A stretch of DNA of 64,000 nt from Eretmocerus hayati (Eukaryota > Arthropoda > Insecta > Hymenoptera > Aphelinidae). The notes under the pieces are model-generated. The model ran no database searches. It saw only the letters and a list, made by a program, of their open reading frames with translations, and had not been told where the DNA came from. This document shows, piece by piece, positions 13,169 to 24,212 of this stretch. Every line of letters begins with the position of its first letter. The stretch's first letter is position 1. Both the position numbers and the translations under genes were made by a program. Location of the stretch: contig CM056744.1 of NCBI GenBank assembly GCA_029851415.1, positions 101,155,338 through 101,219,337 of the forward strand. Direction: 5' to 3'.

Positions 13169-14183
13169 CCCTTAGCTGGCACACCTCTGTATTCAATCAT
13201 AGCTGGCACACAGGGGTATGTCACACCCCACGTCAGGAAATTTCATTTTACTCGGCGCGCTTTCATTGTTTCAATCTGAAAATTTTTTTGGTCATAACTG
13301 AAGGCCTCCCGAAGATGCTATAATACCTTTGGGGTGTCGAAAGAGTGTTGGGCGGAAGCAAAAAAATGTATTGTGGAAACAATTCGCGAAAATGCGCAAA
13401 ATTGGCAATTTTCACTCCTGACCTTGTAACTTCGTTCATTTTTGAGCTATCCCCTTGAAATTTTGAGGAAGTACGTATTTGATAGCATACTTTGAGATGT
13501 ACCAAGAGCCGATTGTCGATTCCACAAAAACCATATTTATTTTGAAGAATTACTATGGCCAAAAAATGGTATTTTTGTGAAATGATGGGAAACAAGTTTT
13601 TTCTAAAAAACAATTATTTATTAAGTGATGAAAATTATTCTGGTGCCTCTAACATGAAAGAATCTTAGGATTAGTGTATCTCACGTGGAATGTAGTGATT
13701 TGGAACATCTATAAAATGGAATGAAAAAAAAATCGCTCCACTCCGCACTTTCACATACACTGCTGGCACACAGGGGTTCGCTACACCCCAGAGACGGAGA
13801 CGCGCAGTTCTGGCAGGTTCTGGCGGCTGCTGCTGGCACACTAATGATGCGCATGCCAATGCACCCATACGAATCGATAGAGAGGATCTCAAACAAACGG
13901 TAGATGGCGCGCGGAATGAAAAAAAAATCGCTCCACTCCGCACTTTCACATACACTGCTGGCACACAGGGGTTCGCTACACCCCAGAGACGGAGACGCGC
14001 AGTTCTGGCGGCTGCTGCTGGCACACTAATGATACGCAGGCCAATGCACCCATACGAATCGATAGAGGGGATCTCAAACAAACGGTAGATGGCGCGCGGT
14101 GGTCGATTTTCAACGATCGCGGCATCTCAAAAGTTGTCCAAAGTTTCCGTGGGGTGTGCCACACCCCAAGTGCCAGCTAAGGG
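13169..14183. mobile_element. piggyBac-type non-autonomous element, 1,015 bp, TTAA-flanked
   Basis: TTAA at 13165-13168 and 14184-14187 flanks perfect 14-bp inverted ends, CCCTTAGCTGGCAC and GTGCCAGCTAAGGG. TTAA target duplication with C-rich short ends is typical of the piggyBac superfamily. Subterminally, the word CTGGCACACAGGGG recurs several times, each followed by a short GGGGT...ACACCCC stem. The middle carries a 195-bp tandem duplication. No DDD transposase is present, so mobilisation would need an autonomous partner. The same end sequence caps the element at 31186-31936. Confidence 0.75.
13718..14097. repeat. Two-unit tandem repeat inside the TTAA element
   Basis: Unit 1 is 13718-13912 (195 bp) and unit 2 is 13913-14097 (185 bp). 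They are nearly identical apart from a 10-bp deletion in unit 2 (one AGGTTCTGGC missing) and a few substitutions. Both begin in a poly-A tract followed by ATCGCTCCACTCCGC and end in TAGATGGCGCGC. The high identity implies a recent duplication. Open frames across it (minus 13671-14081) only reflect the repeat. Confidence 0.85.
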
Positions 14184-14187
14184 TTAA

Positions 14188-16441
14188 CTGAATCAGAAAG
14201 TTCTTAATTCATAAATTTACAATAAATTTATGGAAATGATTCAACAAATCACATTCAAAGACTTCAAATTGATGCATTTCATCATTAACCAATATGAAAA
14301 GTTGGTAAATCGTTCCTCGAATACATACCACCAGGCTGAGACAATTTCATCGAATGACCATACTTGAAATCCTAATATTCAGAATGATTTTTCATCCTCA
14401 ATTCTAGGTTATCATGGTTTTTTTGCGGTTATGTTCGACACTGACTATCTGGGCTATCAAAACGTTCAATTCAGCCCCATTATAAGACGTGGATACTTTC
14501 ATGAAATACATGTATAATACAATTTTCAAAACCCTAGTAGAAATGAGAGAATTTTTTCTGGTCACCCATGCAATATATACCTATAGTAACAATGCGTAGC
14601 ATTGACACGTGGCCAGTTTTTGACCAAAAAGTGCTCGCCATTTGTACCAGGGAATTACAAATAAGGTAGAAATTGTACAAATGGGTATACTTCTCTACCT
14701 TGAATCAGTAACAATGTGCTCATACTTTTTTCAACAGCTAGAGAGTTGCGTATCAAAGTGATCGACATTTGAATTTCGCGCGGAAAAAGACAGTCTCACC
14801 GGAGATAATTAGCGAGAATTATACGGATGAAACTGTGATGCGATTTGTATCAGTTCCCACAGGCTAATTCCGGATCGAGTGAGTAAGCGAATTGGATGTG
14901 AAAACTGTTCATTCTGTTGATAGTTTGTACGGTGGTGGTAATGGCAAAGTCTGAGAAAATCGAGCGGCTGAGGTGCGCAAAAAGAGCGTCCCGCGTCATG
15001 CGCGCAAATGAAATTGCCGAGCGCGAGGAGTAGAGAGCAGTAGTTACCTCGTTTTACGGGGCCAAGTTAGATTGGACGCATTAATCGCCTTTCCGACTTG
15101 CATTTTGCTATCGTAACTCATCCGCGAGATAGACGAAGAATTTTTTGTGTAGGCCGCTGAGAGGTTAGAGTTGCTCTGATTTTCCATGAGATTTGTTGGT
15201 AACTATTCTGTCTACATATATGCATTGAGAATTTTCTGGCACTGATGAACAATACAACAAACAAGTATGTTAAAAAATGAAGATTCCGAGTGAGAAGGGT
15301 ACAGATTTTTGGAAATACAGAGTGAAAATAGTGGATGGGATAATGTTCACTTGTAGAAAATTCAGGGGTCAACAATTTTCTGTTTCCGAGTTCGAATCAT
15401 TACATCGTAATGCTGGCACGATGAAAGCCATGGATTCATGCTTTGTTGCTTAGGCAAGATGTTCAAGTATCAAAGCAAATAAGATATTTAGTCTGATCTG
15501 AAGCATCACAGCGTGAGAGGCACACTTAGTTATCGATTGATCAGTTTACACGCTTGCTTACGATGTAAAGAAGCGCCAACGAGGCGTAAGGTGTAAAAAT
15601 AATGTCAGCGTAGTCTATAATTGTGAACGGACTTTGGCCTTTTGTTCTAAAAGTATCGATATAATGATTCGTTGGCCAGTTACTAGACTTTACTAGCTTT
15701 GATGCGAGCCGCATTAAAGAAGAATCGGCAAATATCTGACTATACGATGTGACAGAAATATCATATATGAAAGTCAACAAGGTAACATGCCTCAAAGAGT
15801 GAGATATTGCCATGACAGTAAGAGTGATATCGAAAGGATTGTAACTCTTTTGTCTTCAACAACATTGATGACGCCACACTGATTCGAAAACAATTGGAAA
15901 AATGCTCCAAATTATGATAACTGAACAAGAACTTTTTTCCATGTTTGCCGAGATGTCTGCAGTGCCGTGACCTATAGATACACATTCAGGAGTTCTTTTC
16001 ATTCGATAATATAACTATACTTGTAAGCCAAAGATGTAAAAATGCAGTAGATTCAAAATAAAATATGTCTAGTTATAAGTTCTTGTGGATGTATTTCGAA
16101 GTGTAACGAGTCTCGAGATTCGAGTTTCAAATATTTGAAAAATTTCTTTCGAGACTTGTTCAGTTGTAGCGCTTGGACTTTATAGATGATATGTGATACA
16201 CATGTTACAAGCTAGAATGGTTCTCCCATATATATTTGAAGAATATTCCTACAATTTTTGAAGAATTTGAAGTGGAATTTGGAACATTTTCAAACGTGAA
16301 AGGGCGCCTTGATTAGGCAAATGCTCAACTTAGTCACTGTTCGTCTCTAAACTTGCCCAGTTCATAAAAAAATACTGACAAGGAGAGAACCAAATTTACG
16401 AAACACAATCGCCTTGAAACTCTGGGAAAAATCGTGTTTTG
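14188..16441. other. No gene seen
   Basis: About 2.2 kb without a supportable gene, RNA or repeat structure. The minus-strand frames 15118-15375, 15541-15813 and 15761-15985 overlap each other in different frames and show no recognisable family. Confidence 0.5.
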
Positions 16442-16643
16442 GTGAGAAATGACGGCACTTACGAAGGTTTAATCCAATGAGACTCCTATCATCAGATACA
16501 GCTGTAGAGACCGGCATTGCCAGTGTATCTGTAACTACGATTTTTCAACATGGGCCTATTCTGGGCAATGCTAATCTCCATAGCTGTATCTCAGGATAGG
16601 AGTCTCATTGGATTAAACCTTCGGAAATACCTTCATTTCTCAC
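16442..16643. mobile_element. Foldback MITE, about 200 bp
   Basis: The sequence folds on itself. GAAGGTTTAATCCAATGAGA (16463 on) continues into a tract ending in AGATACAGCT, with its near-perfect complement at 16581-16622. An outer pair GTGAGAAATGA (16442) / TCATTTCTCAC (16633-16643) extends the arms. The loop is about 75 bp. There is no coding capacity, and the target duplication is unclear. Confidence 0.6.
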
Positions 16644-17694
16644 AAAGAAAAAAAAAAAGATTCTTAGAGATTCACTAAAATTTGCTCGACGATTCTCATT
16701 TCATAGACCTGGTGCTTTCCTTGTGAGTTCAATGTACAGAGAAGCCGCCGAAGATGAGCATCTTGTCTCTATAGACGTCTGATGCGCAAAATAACACAAT
16801 TCGGACAGTTGAGCAGTACTTCTTAAATTTTATGGACAATTTGAAATTTTTTTTAGGCAGAGTCAAAGTTTCCAGTACTAACAAATAATACAGTTAGTAT
16901 GATCTCAGTAGAATCTCAACTTTTGAATGACTGAAACAAGGTTTATACCTAGATTTGCTCGTAGCATTTGCAACTGAAGTGCCTTCACAGCATGACAAAA
17001 TATAAAGTTCGTTAGCCTCATCCATCGACTTGCTCTTTCACAAAGCCCACACACAAGGAGCAGCAACAACTAGTCTTGCTTATTACACTCATACCAATAA
17101 TCGATGTGACGAGCTTCCACTTTACTACACACTGTGTAACTCTGATGATGCACTTGCAAAAGCCACCACACACTTGCGGAACACGGATAGCATAGATATA
17201 CAGAGAGATCCCTAACGGTTACATAGTTGCAGGCTCGTTATTCGCATACATATAATACGTGATACAGCGTAACACTTGTCTACTGTCCGCCGTAAATTCG
17301 CGGCTAACTCTGGCTGTTGCTGTTATATGCAGCTTTAGAACCATCTCGGCTCTCAGAGATAGCTATCCAGCGTCCCGATCTCCCTTACTTCGTATATTAT
17401 AAGATCTCAGGTGTATGTGTGAGTTATCTTTCAACCTATATATACATGCCTTGGGACCACTTTGCATCACTAGATGGGCACGCACGAAGATGAAGGTTTA
17501 TATATGTATATATAATACGGTTAGAATATATGTAAGGTTCTACATGTTGGCGGTAGCAGATGATCTAGAATTAGCTAAAGTATATAGCTCTGTAAGAGCT
17601 TTTGTTCGAGATGGGACGCACGTGACTCGTTATAACGATGCACCGCTTGAGAATGCACTTTGACTGATACGCCATAGTTGGGCACATGAAAACT
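16644..17694. other. No gene seen
   Basis: No gene, RNA or clear repeat structure is supported. Short frames at 17030-17215 and 17415-17663 have no recognisable domain. Confidence 0.5.
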
Positions 17695-18695
17695 AGGTCT
17701 TAGAAGCGAGAAACAGAGGGTTATTTATGAAGGTAGAGCTCGGAGACTTTCCTAGAAATCATTTTCACCTGGATTGGGGTTAGGATAGTTCTGCGTGGAG
17801 ATAATGCCGTCGATGCAAGGTTGAGTGATAACTGTTGCAGCATCGATAATGTTTGCAAAATTGTTTGGGAGAATTCATCAAAAGCTTGTTGCGAATCTGT
17901 CAAACCTTTGTCAAATGTTTTCCTCGGTGCAAGTTTCTGCGTTAAGGGACCTCACTGAGAACGCTGCAAGTAATTTGTACATGGAAGAAATTCGCTTGTG
18001 GTATTTCCGCGAGTATTTGTGGGAAAACGGGATTAAGAGATTATTGATGATATTTCATCAACAATTTCCTTGAACTTGACGATGTTCTAACAGATGTTAA
18101 CAAGTTTTCAATGAATTTCTCCAAACAATTCTAATATAATCATGATCAGACTGCAACAGTTACCACACGGTCTCGCATCATCTCCATTTAATTATCCACC
18201 CAGATGAATATGTCTTCTGGGATGTCTCTGATGAAAATCGACCATCACGTGCCAATTTGAGGTTAAGCTCCACTTCAGTTAGTCTGTCCTTGCATGTGAA
18301 CTTATGTCGGTTTCGAGATGACTTTCATACTATTTGATGAGGATAAATGTGTGGAAAATATGAGCTTCAATCAAGAATTCGCTGTGGAGGCTATGGTTTT
18401 CATGGTATAATCGACCGGCAATTTTCTCTAGCTTAGATGTATTTTTGTTACGTCTAAGGTCTAGTAATCGAAGAGTCGACAATTTACCTCGACTTGGAAG
18501 AATTCATTATCACTCTGCCCAAACATCTATTCATGTCCCTGTAGAAAAGGTAAAAGGGTTTACAGTGTGTTTTACAGCCAACTTACAGTACTCTAAACTT
18601 GAAGGTAAATCTAATTCCAAGAGATTGGGAGTGCTCAACCCTCTGTTTCTCGCGTCGAAGACCTACATACTTTCTTCGGATAGATGTTTCTTACA
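17695..18695. repeat. Degenerate long inverted repeat, about 1 kb
   Basis: GAGAAACAGAGGGTT at 17708-17722 is matched by its complement at 18637-18651. Inside, AACTGTTGCAG at 17830-17840 is matched by CTGCAACAGTT at 18151-18161, together with a neighbouring AATTGTTTGGGAGAATTCAT-like tract and its complement. The two pairs are not equidistant, so this is either an old foldback element with indels or two nested ones. The plus-strand frame 18445-18906 (153 codons) overlaps the right arm and has no recognised domain. Confidence 0.4.
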
Positions 18696-19242
18696 TCAGG
18701 GAAGTTTACTGAAGGGGTTTCTGCAAAAAATCTGCCCTGAATATTTCTGGATACGATGGCTACACCTCGGTCTAAACCAAGAAACAAGACAGATTAACAA
18801 TAACGCAAAGGGAAAGGGAAGAAGAATCATCATTGAACTAATGATCAATGTTTGGAAGCCTCTATTATCGCAATCAGTGAGTTTATCGGAGCCATTTCAA
18901 CGGTAGGTAGCGAGAAAAGCTAATCCATACCAATTCTTCGATTTTTGGACTATTCACCTTACAAGATTTACCTCGAGTTTCACCTTTTGACCTGTATTGA
19001 TTTCAGTCGTTTTTGAAGGAATCTTGAGAAAATAGTCGCACCTGAAACAAAAAGATGGAATATCATGTTAGTAGACAAGTAAGTATAAGACTTGTGAATC
19101 ATCAATATGACTTTATTGTTTTTGGTACTGGAGCAATCTGTGTAAAATTGCTAGCACTGTGACTATTTAACTATTCACCGGAAAACAAAGCTAAATTTGG
19201 CAATGTTAGGCTGGTAGTTATAGTCGAAATCCGCGAGCATGA
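18696..19242. other. No gene seen
   Basis: Nothing supportable apart from the tail of the frame that starts in the inverted repeat to the left. Confidence 0.45.
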
Positions 19243-19326
19243 TAAGCTTATCCGTGGCGCCACAATCGCGATTCCGAATTGATACGCAAACTCGTAACGC
19301 TGATTGCAGCGCCATGGATAAGCTTA
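19243..19326. repeat. Short inverted repeat (25-bp arms)
   Basis: TAAGCTTATCCGTGGCGCC (19243-19261) extending to 19267 is matched by the complement of 19302-19326, with three mismatches. The spacer is about 34 bp. It could be a tiny MITE; it abuts the TTAA element at 19349. Confidence 0.5.
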
Positions 19327-19348
19327 CCCCGCTGAATTTTTTCATTAA

Positions 19349-19421
19349 CATGTTCGCTGCGACGGGGCCCACCGGTGGGACCCGCCGCACTACCCCGATT
19401 TCAGCCTCCGCAGCGAACGTG
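19349..19421. mobile_element. 73-bp piggyBac-type mini-element
   Basis: TTAA at 19345-19348 precedes CATGTTCGCTGCG, and the right end CGCAGCGAACGTG runs to 19421 followed by TTGA, a one-base-changed TTAA. A GGGCCCACCGGTGGG palindrome lies just inside the left end. The left end and GC-rich block match the solo end at 2970-3045, so both belong to one family. Confidence 0.6.
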
Positions 19422-19429
19422 TTGATACA

Positions 19430-20458
19430 AATTTCGTGCTCGAAGCACTATTACCACCACTGGTCAAGTCAAAGTGTTACAGTAAATATAATACCATGCA
19501 CTGGTGACAGCAACTATACGCCTTTAAAAATCATCAATCACAGGGACAACGAGTTACTCAGACGATTTAATCAAAACCGGATCAAAATTCACCATTCTAA
19601 AAATCCACACTAAAGATAAAAATCTCCAAGCTCAAACACTTTTAAAATGTAACCCCTTTGCACACACAACTCCCGAAAACAATAAAGTTCTTCACAAAGT
19701 GGTCGATGACCCACTCTGCAGCAGTGGCAAGCGTACAGAGAGTCGATATTAATCGCACAGCCCATCAGGCACACATCACATCAGAATGACGGGTGCACTT
19801 GACGAGGCGCGCGTTTGAAGAAGAACACGCGTACCTCATTCATATAGAATAAAATTCGAACAGAAAATCCGGAGTAGGCCCTCCGCGAAGAATCTTTCTC
19901 TCCCTCTCATCCTCTTGGTCGCAATTAAATTGCGCAAAGAGACGCGTATCTCGGAGGGTACCTTATTCTACAGACACGTGAATATATAGCATAATCGCTG
20001 ATGCCAAGCTTGGACATACCATCATCATCATCAGACAACAAGAAGAAAAAAAAAGGAAATAAGACAGCCTGACGGACGTGATGCGTTCCAGCGTATCATC
20101 GCGACGACGACGACGTTTCTGCACGCGCAAATCCAGCTGCGGCCCTCTCTTCATCCCGCACACCAAAAGCCCCAAAGTATAAGTATATACATATAACAGA
20201 GAAAGAGAGACGAGCCATTAGACATTCCCTCGGGCTCCTCTTTTCATCTCGCGGCTGCACACATACATATACACTCATTCATCTCTTTCTCTCTTGTTTC
20301 GTCCAAGTTCGTTGTTATTCAAGCACTTTGCCATTACTCGCCCCCTCTGTCTACGAAAGACGGCCCGGGCCTGCCGAATTGTTGCAATTTGCCCGAGACC
20401 TTTTTTTTTTATACCCCTCGCATCCTTCTATAGTATATGATGCCATATCTACTGCTAC

Positions 20459-20490
<32 letters not shown>

Positions 20491-21230
20491 TTCCTTGTAC
20501 TTCTTTTATTGCGATTTCAAATGATTAGACGAGCGTGCGCGTGGATTCGTATAATTACGCTTTAGCGGAAGAAGAAGGAGAAGAAGAAGAAGATTGTGAG
20601 GTAGGTTGGCAGACCTGTGGTGTATGGTACTTTTGACGATTATTAGGGTGGCTGCTGCTGCTGTTGCAGCGATTCTCGATTGTTTCAAAGCACTTTGCTG
20701 AGTAGGTGTGTGTGTTGCAAATTATGCACGATTTTGGGAATTATTATACTAGCAGAGAGCTATTTTGCATATTTCAGGCGCAAAATATAAGTGTGATCGA
20801 GTTTGTTCAATAGATGGTTTGGTGTTATACTGAATTGCATCGACGATGATTTTTGAGGAAACGATTGGGGAACACTTATATGTATGGTCGCTGTGGCTAT
20901 TATTAGGTGTACCTGGTGATTTTTTTGTGAGCGGGAATAGAAGGTAATGACGAAAGATAGGGTTTATGAAAGGTGCAAAAAAGTTTTCGAAAAAATGCAT
21001 CAAATCAATACAGAGAACTAATCGAATCAAGGAAATTAGCCTGAACTGCTGATTCACTCGACGATTTTTGTCACCCATTTTTGTCGATTCAGGTGATCGA
21101 AGAGAATAGAAGATCAGATCTGACAATAATCCAAAACCAAGCTGGCATGATGCGGCGAGTGAATTCTAACATTAGAAAAACTGTATTCCCCGCGTAAAAG
21201 TAATTTTGTTCGGTTCTTCTTTGGGTAATG
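19430..21230. other. No gene seen; (CTT)n and (GAA)n microsatellites
   Basis: No gene is supported. A CTT-repeat tract at about 20460-20491 and a GAA-rich tract at about 20567-20600 lie about 100 bp apart as inverted complements and produce the serine- and leucine-rich frames seen here. A CTGCTGCTGCTG patch sits near 20652-20668. Confidence 0.6.
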
Positions 21231-21239
21231 TTTTCCTCG

Positions 21240-21430
21240 ATCAAACATTGGCCCAAACTTCGAAAATGAGACAACCCCAAATTTGGTCATAGAGATCAAG
21301 TTTGGCATATAAACTTATGGACAACTTCCTGGAAGTTTCTCATAAGTTTGGGGGATTTTTGGGGGAACAGAAAAGGAGGTTTGGCCTTTACGACCAAATT
21401 TTGGCATATGAACTTATGCAAGTTTGCCTG
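21240..21430. repeat. Short direct repeats upstream of the MULE remnant
   Basis: Words of the form TTTGGCATATAAACTTATG (21301 on) and TTTTGGCATATGAACTTATG (21400 on), each preceded by a CCAAATT-type word, are repeated about 100 bp apart with related inverted fragments between. They may be a terminal region of the transposon whose remnant follows, but no end can be fixed. Confidence 0.3.
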
Positions 21431-21464
21431 ACCGACCAAATCTCGTAGAAGAGGTAGGAGAGGC

Positions 21465-22200
21465 ATGCCATCGAATCCTCAGCGACTTGAAGATCTCGGT
21501 GAACTGCCTGATTCGTCCAAGCAAACACTCTTGAGCGATCGACTTTTATTGTACGATTCGCTGACAGAAATGGATGAAGATGGAGATGAGGATGATGGTC
21601 AATTTCACGATCGAATTCTTATTTTCTGTGCAACAAACGATCTGAAGAGACTATACCGAGCAACAATACGGTTTGTTGATGGTACTTTCAAGACTTCTCC
21701 AACTATGTTCCTTCACTTATTCATCATCATGGTGAAGTAGCACTTTGATACTCTGGTTTAATCTCAAACATTCCCTGAAGAGATGATGGGTATTGCTGAT
21801 TACGTAGAAGATACCTATATCAGAGGGAGACCTGCCAGAGGTAGGCGAAGAGCAGTCCTCCTTCGACATCCTCCGAAAATGTGGAGTCCATATTAATCAG
21901 TCATTGGTCATACAGCCCGGATCAATAATATCCCTCACGGTTGACACAACCGACTGGATCTCATTGCGGGGAAAAGACATCCCAGCTGTATGCTTTCATC
22001 AAAGGAATGCAGAATGAGCAAGCAAGCACGAAGGTGATGTTAGCACAGCTTGATTTGTGCCAAAGAATCCAAGATTATGAGGAGCCTGACCAGTTATCAG
22101 GTGAAGAAAGAATATTCAACATCGTTTCCCAGAACCAAGATTAATGTAATAGAGACGAAATCCTGCAGTACTTGCGGAATATTGTACATAATATAACACT
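21465..22200 (+). pseudogene. Mutator-like (MULE) transposase remnant
   Basis: Three collinear conserved pieces are visible. Piece 1 (21465-21740) contains DRILIFCATNDLKRL then FVDGTFKTSPTMF, the first catalytic-aspartate region of MULE transposases, which normally read W-x-DGTF-K followed by a hydrophobic QLF-type stretch. After TAG at 21738 and TAA further on in the same frame, piece 2 (21771-21896) reads FPEEMM then EDTYIRGRPARGRRR, a conserved MULE C-terminal block. Piece 3 lies in another frame (from about 21968): SQLYAFIKGMQNEQASTK, continuing past one stop at 22142 to DEILQYLRNIVHNI, the usual end of these proteins. The central part with the remaining catalytic residues is deleted. At least two in-frame stops and one frame change make it inactive. 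Related host proteins with FLYWCH fingers exist, but no finger is present here. Confidence 0.65.
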
Positions 22201-22254
22201 GTGATCATCTACTCTTAGAATGAATTAAATTGATAACCTCTATCTTGGCTCCAA

Positions 22255-22445
22255 TAGTACTCTTGGATTTCTTTGAAACAAGATGACTATTAGAAGAAAA
22301 TTATTTAAAAAATCGGATTTAGAAAAGGTGCTTTTAGAAAAAAAGGCCATAGAGAAGCATACTTAGAGAAAATTGAGATTTTAGAAAAAACGGATTAGAA
22401 AGAAAGCATTAGAAGAAACGTACACCAACTTTCTCAAGCTATAAG
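22255..22445. repeat. Degenerate TTAGAAAAA-type short repeats
   Basis: TTAGAAGAAAA, TTAGAAAAGG, TTAGAAAAAAAGG, TTAGAGAAAA, TTAGAAAAAACGG and TTAGAAAGAAAG follow one another at roughly 15-30 bp spacing just after the MULE remnant. They might be a terminal region of that transposon or an unrelated A-rich minisatellite. Confidence 0.4.
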
Positions 22446-24212
22446 CGTTTTGAAGTTGGAAAACACTAATTCTGCTATTTTTAATGTTAGATAAAAGCAA
22501 CAACTAAACAACAAATCAACGTTTCTAGGTTGAAAATCTATTCACTAGAATGTCTTCTACAGGGTCCAACAGCAATCATTGATGTTTCCACCTGGGAACC
22601 ACTTGTTCTTCGAAAATGTTCAATGCCAAGTTTTTGTCGCCAGATTGAGTTCGTATTGACTATATACATATTGATCCGTGGTATATGCAGCTAAACTGTC
22701 TTTCTAAATTACTGTTCTTCCAACTACAAAACCCTTATAGCTCGGGAATGATAGCTTCTACAGAGAAATGACAAGAGTAATTTTTTGCTCAAAGTACCTT
22801 AAGTAACCTAATAAGAATATTTGCGGAACAGAAATAGTGATTTTCATAATTTGTTGAAACAATTTCGGTTTAAACAATTTTGCTCCCGATTTCGGCTTGG
22901 AGATATGCATCACTAGCAAGAGTAGGATCTTACGGAAAGGATCCCACTAAAAAATTCCATGAATCTATTTTTGCACACGATGGCGGTAATTTTGCTTTGT
23001 CTATTCAGAATTCCACTTCATCAAGTCCGTTTACAAGCTTTCAATAAGGTGATTCAATTACCAAGTGTATCTCCGGTGGCCGGCCGGTTTCGTTGCCAAG
23101 CATCAACCATCCGACTTTAAACCGCAGAGAATCAGGTGGCTTGCGAGCGAAACAACAAGAAGAGCCGCGAGACAAATTCTAATCCGGAGATTACAAAGCA
23201 GCTCATAATCTCTTGTATAATACGTTTCGTGCAAATGCGGGAAAACTACCTCAGGCTTGGGAAGAGACGTCCAACGCAGCCAGAGTGAGTGTCATTTGCA
23301 GCAGCGCAACCGGTGTTTGCGCGTTGTGTGAAATTCACCATTTGAGTTTTCCGCGACAAGAAATCCACTCGTGCAAAATCTTGGTATTCTATTCGAAGCA
23401 ACCTTCGGTTTCGAAAGTTACCGTAATATACCGTTCCCGAAGCAAGGATTCAAGATTAAGAATGATTCCTGCATAAAATCTTCGGGTGTACTACAATATA
23501 TTTATATAAGAAGAATCAATAAGGTTGACGGGGCCCTGGTATATCTATACTTGAAAGATCAAAACAGTTCCTCCCTCTCGACAGATTTCAAGTGACATTT
23601 TGACTCAAAAGTTGCGAATTGAGCCAAACGAATTTTCGATTATTTGGCTTCATATCGAAAGGAATCACAATAGTTGGATACGCACTCGTTTCATTTTTTG
23701 AATTATCTGACCTATGAGTGAAATTGAACTTTACCTTGAATGAAGATCGATCTCATTAAAAGGAACCATTTGTGTTCTTCGACTCAGAGCTCTATTAAAA
23801 CGACATTCACTCATTTTGAGTCGAGGTGAATGAAATAAGTTTGGAAAATGCGTCCTCCTCTCCCAGCTTTGCGCGGACTCTGGCCAAAATACAGTATTCG
23901 ATGTGACGAAATACAAATTTTTTGTGAATCAAAATTTATCCGAATGGACAATCCAAAATTGATTTTCACTCGCTTGCACTACATGCCTTGAGTGATAGCA
24001 CTCGCCTAGTGACATCACTCAGGACTGGAAGAAAAGAATCTCGTATTGCAAAGTACACATGCACGAAAACTGAATGGGCCACCCGCGACCCACGGGTAAA
24101 CTTACCACCCTCTTAGAATCTCGAAGGAACCATACAAAATTACGTTCAGAAGCAGCCCTCTTATTTTATATTGTATGAACTACGCGGCGCTCAATATTGC
24201 CCTGGAAAATGT
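22446..24212. other. No gene seen
   Basis: No supportable gene. A weak inverted pair links CTATAAGCGTTTTGAAGTTGG (near 22439) with the complement near 22715-22745. Frames at 23213-23476 and 23371-23595 overlap in different frames and have no recognised domain. Confidence 0.45.

Noticed and set aside
13671..14164. Repeated VPAAAAR/GVANPC-type peptides on the minus strand
   Set aside because: They are the translation of the 195-bp tandem duplication inside the TTAA element, not a repeat protein.
18445..18906. 153-codon plus-strand frame as a gene
   Set aside because: It overlaps an inverted-repeat arm, has no recognisable domain, and frames of this length occur by chance in 64 kb.
20460..20600. 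Serine- and leucine-rich coding region
   Set aside because: It is generated by inverted CTT and GAA microsatellites.
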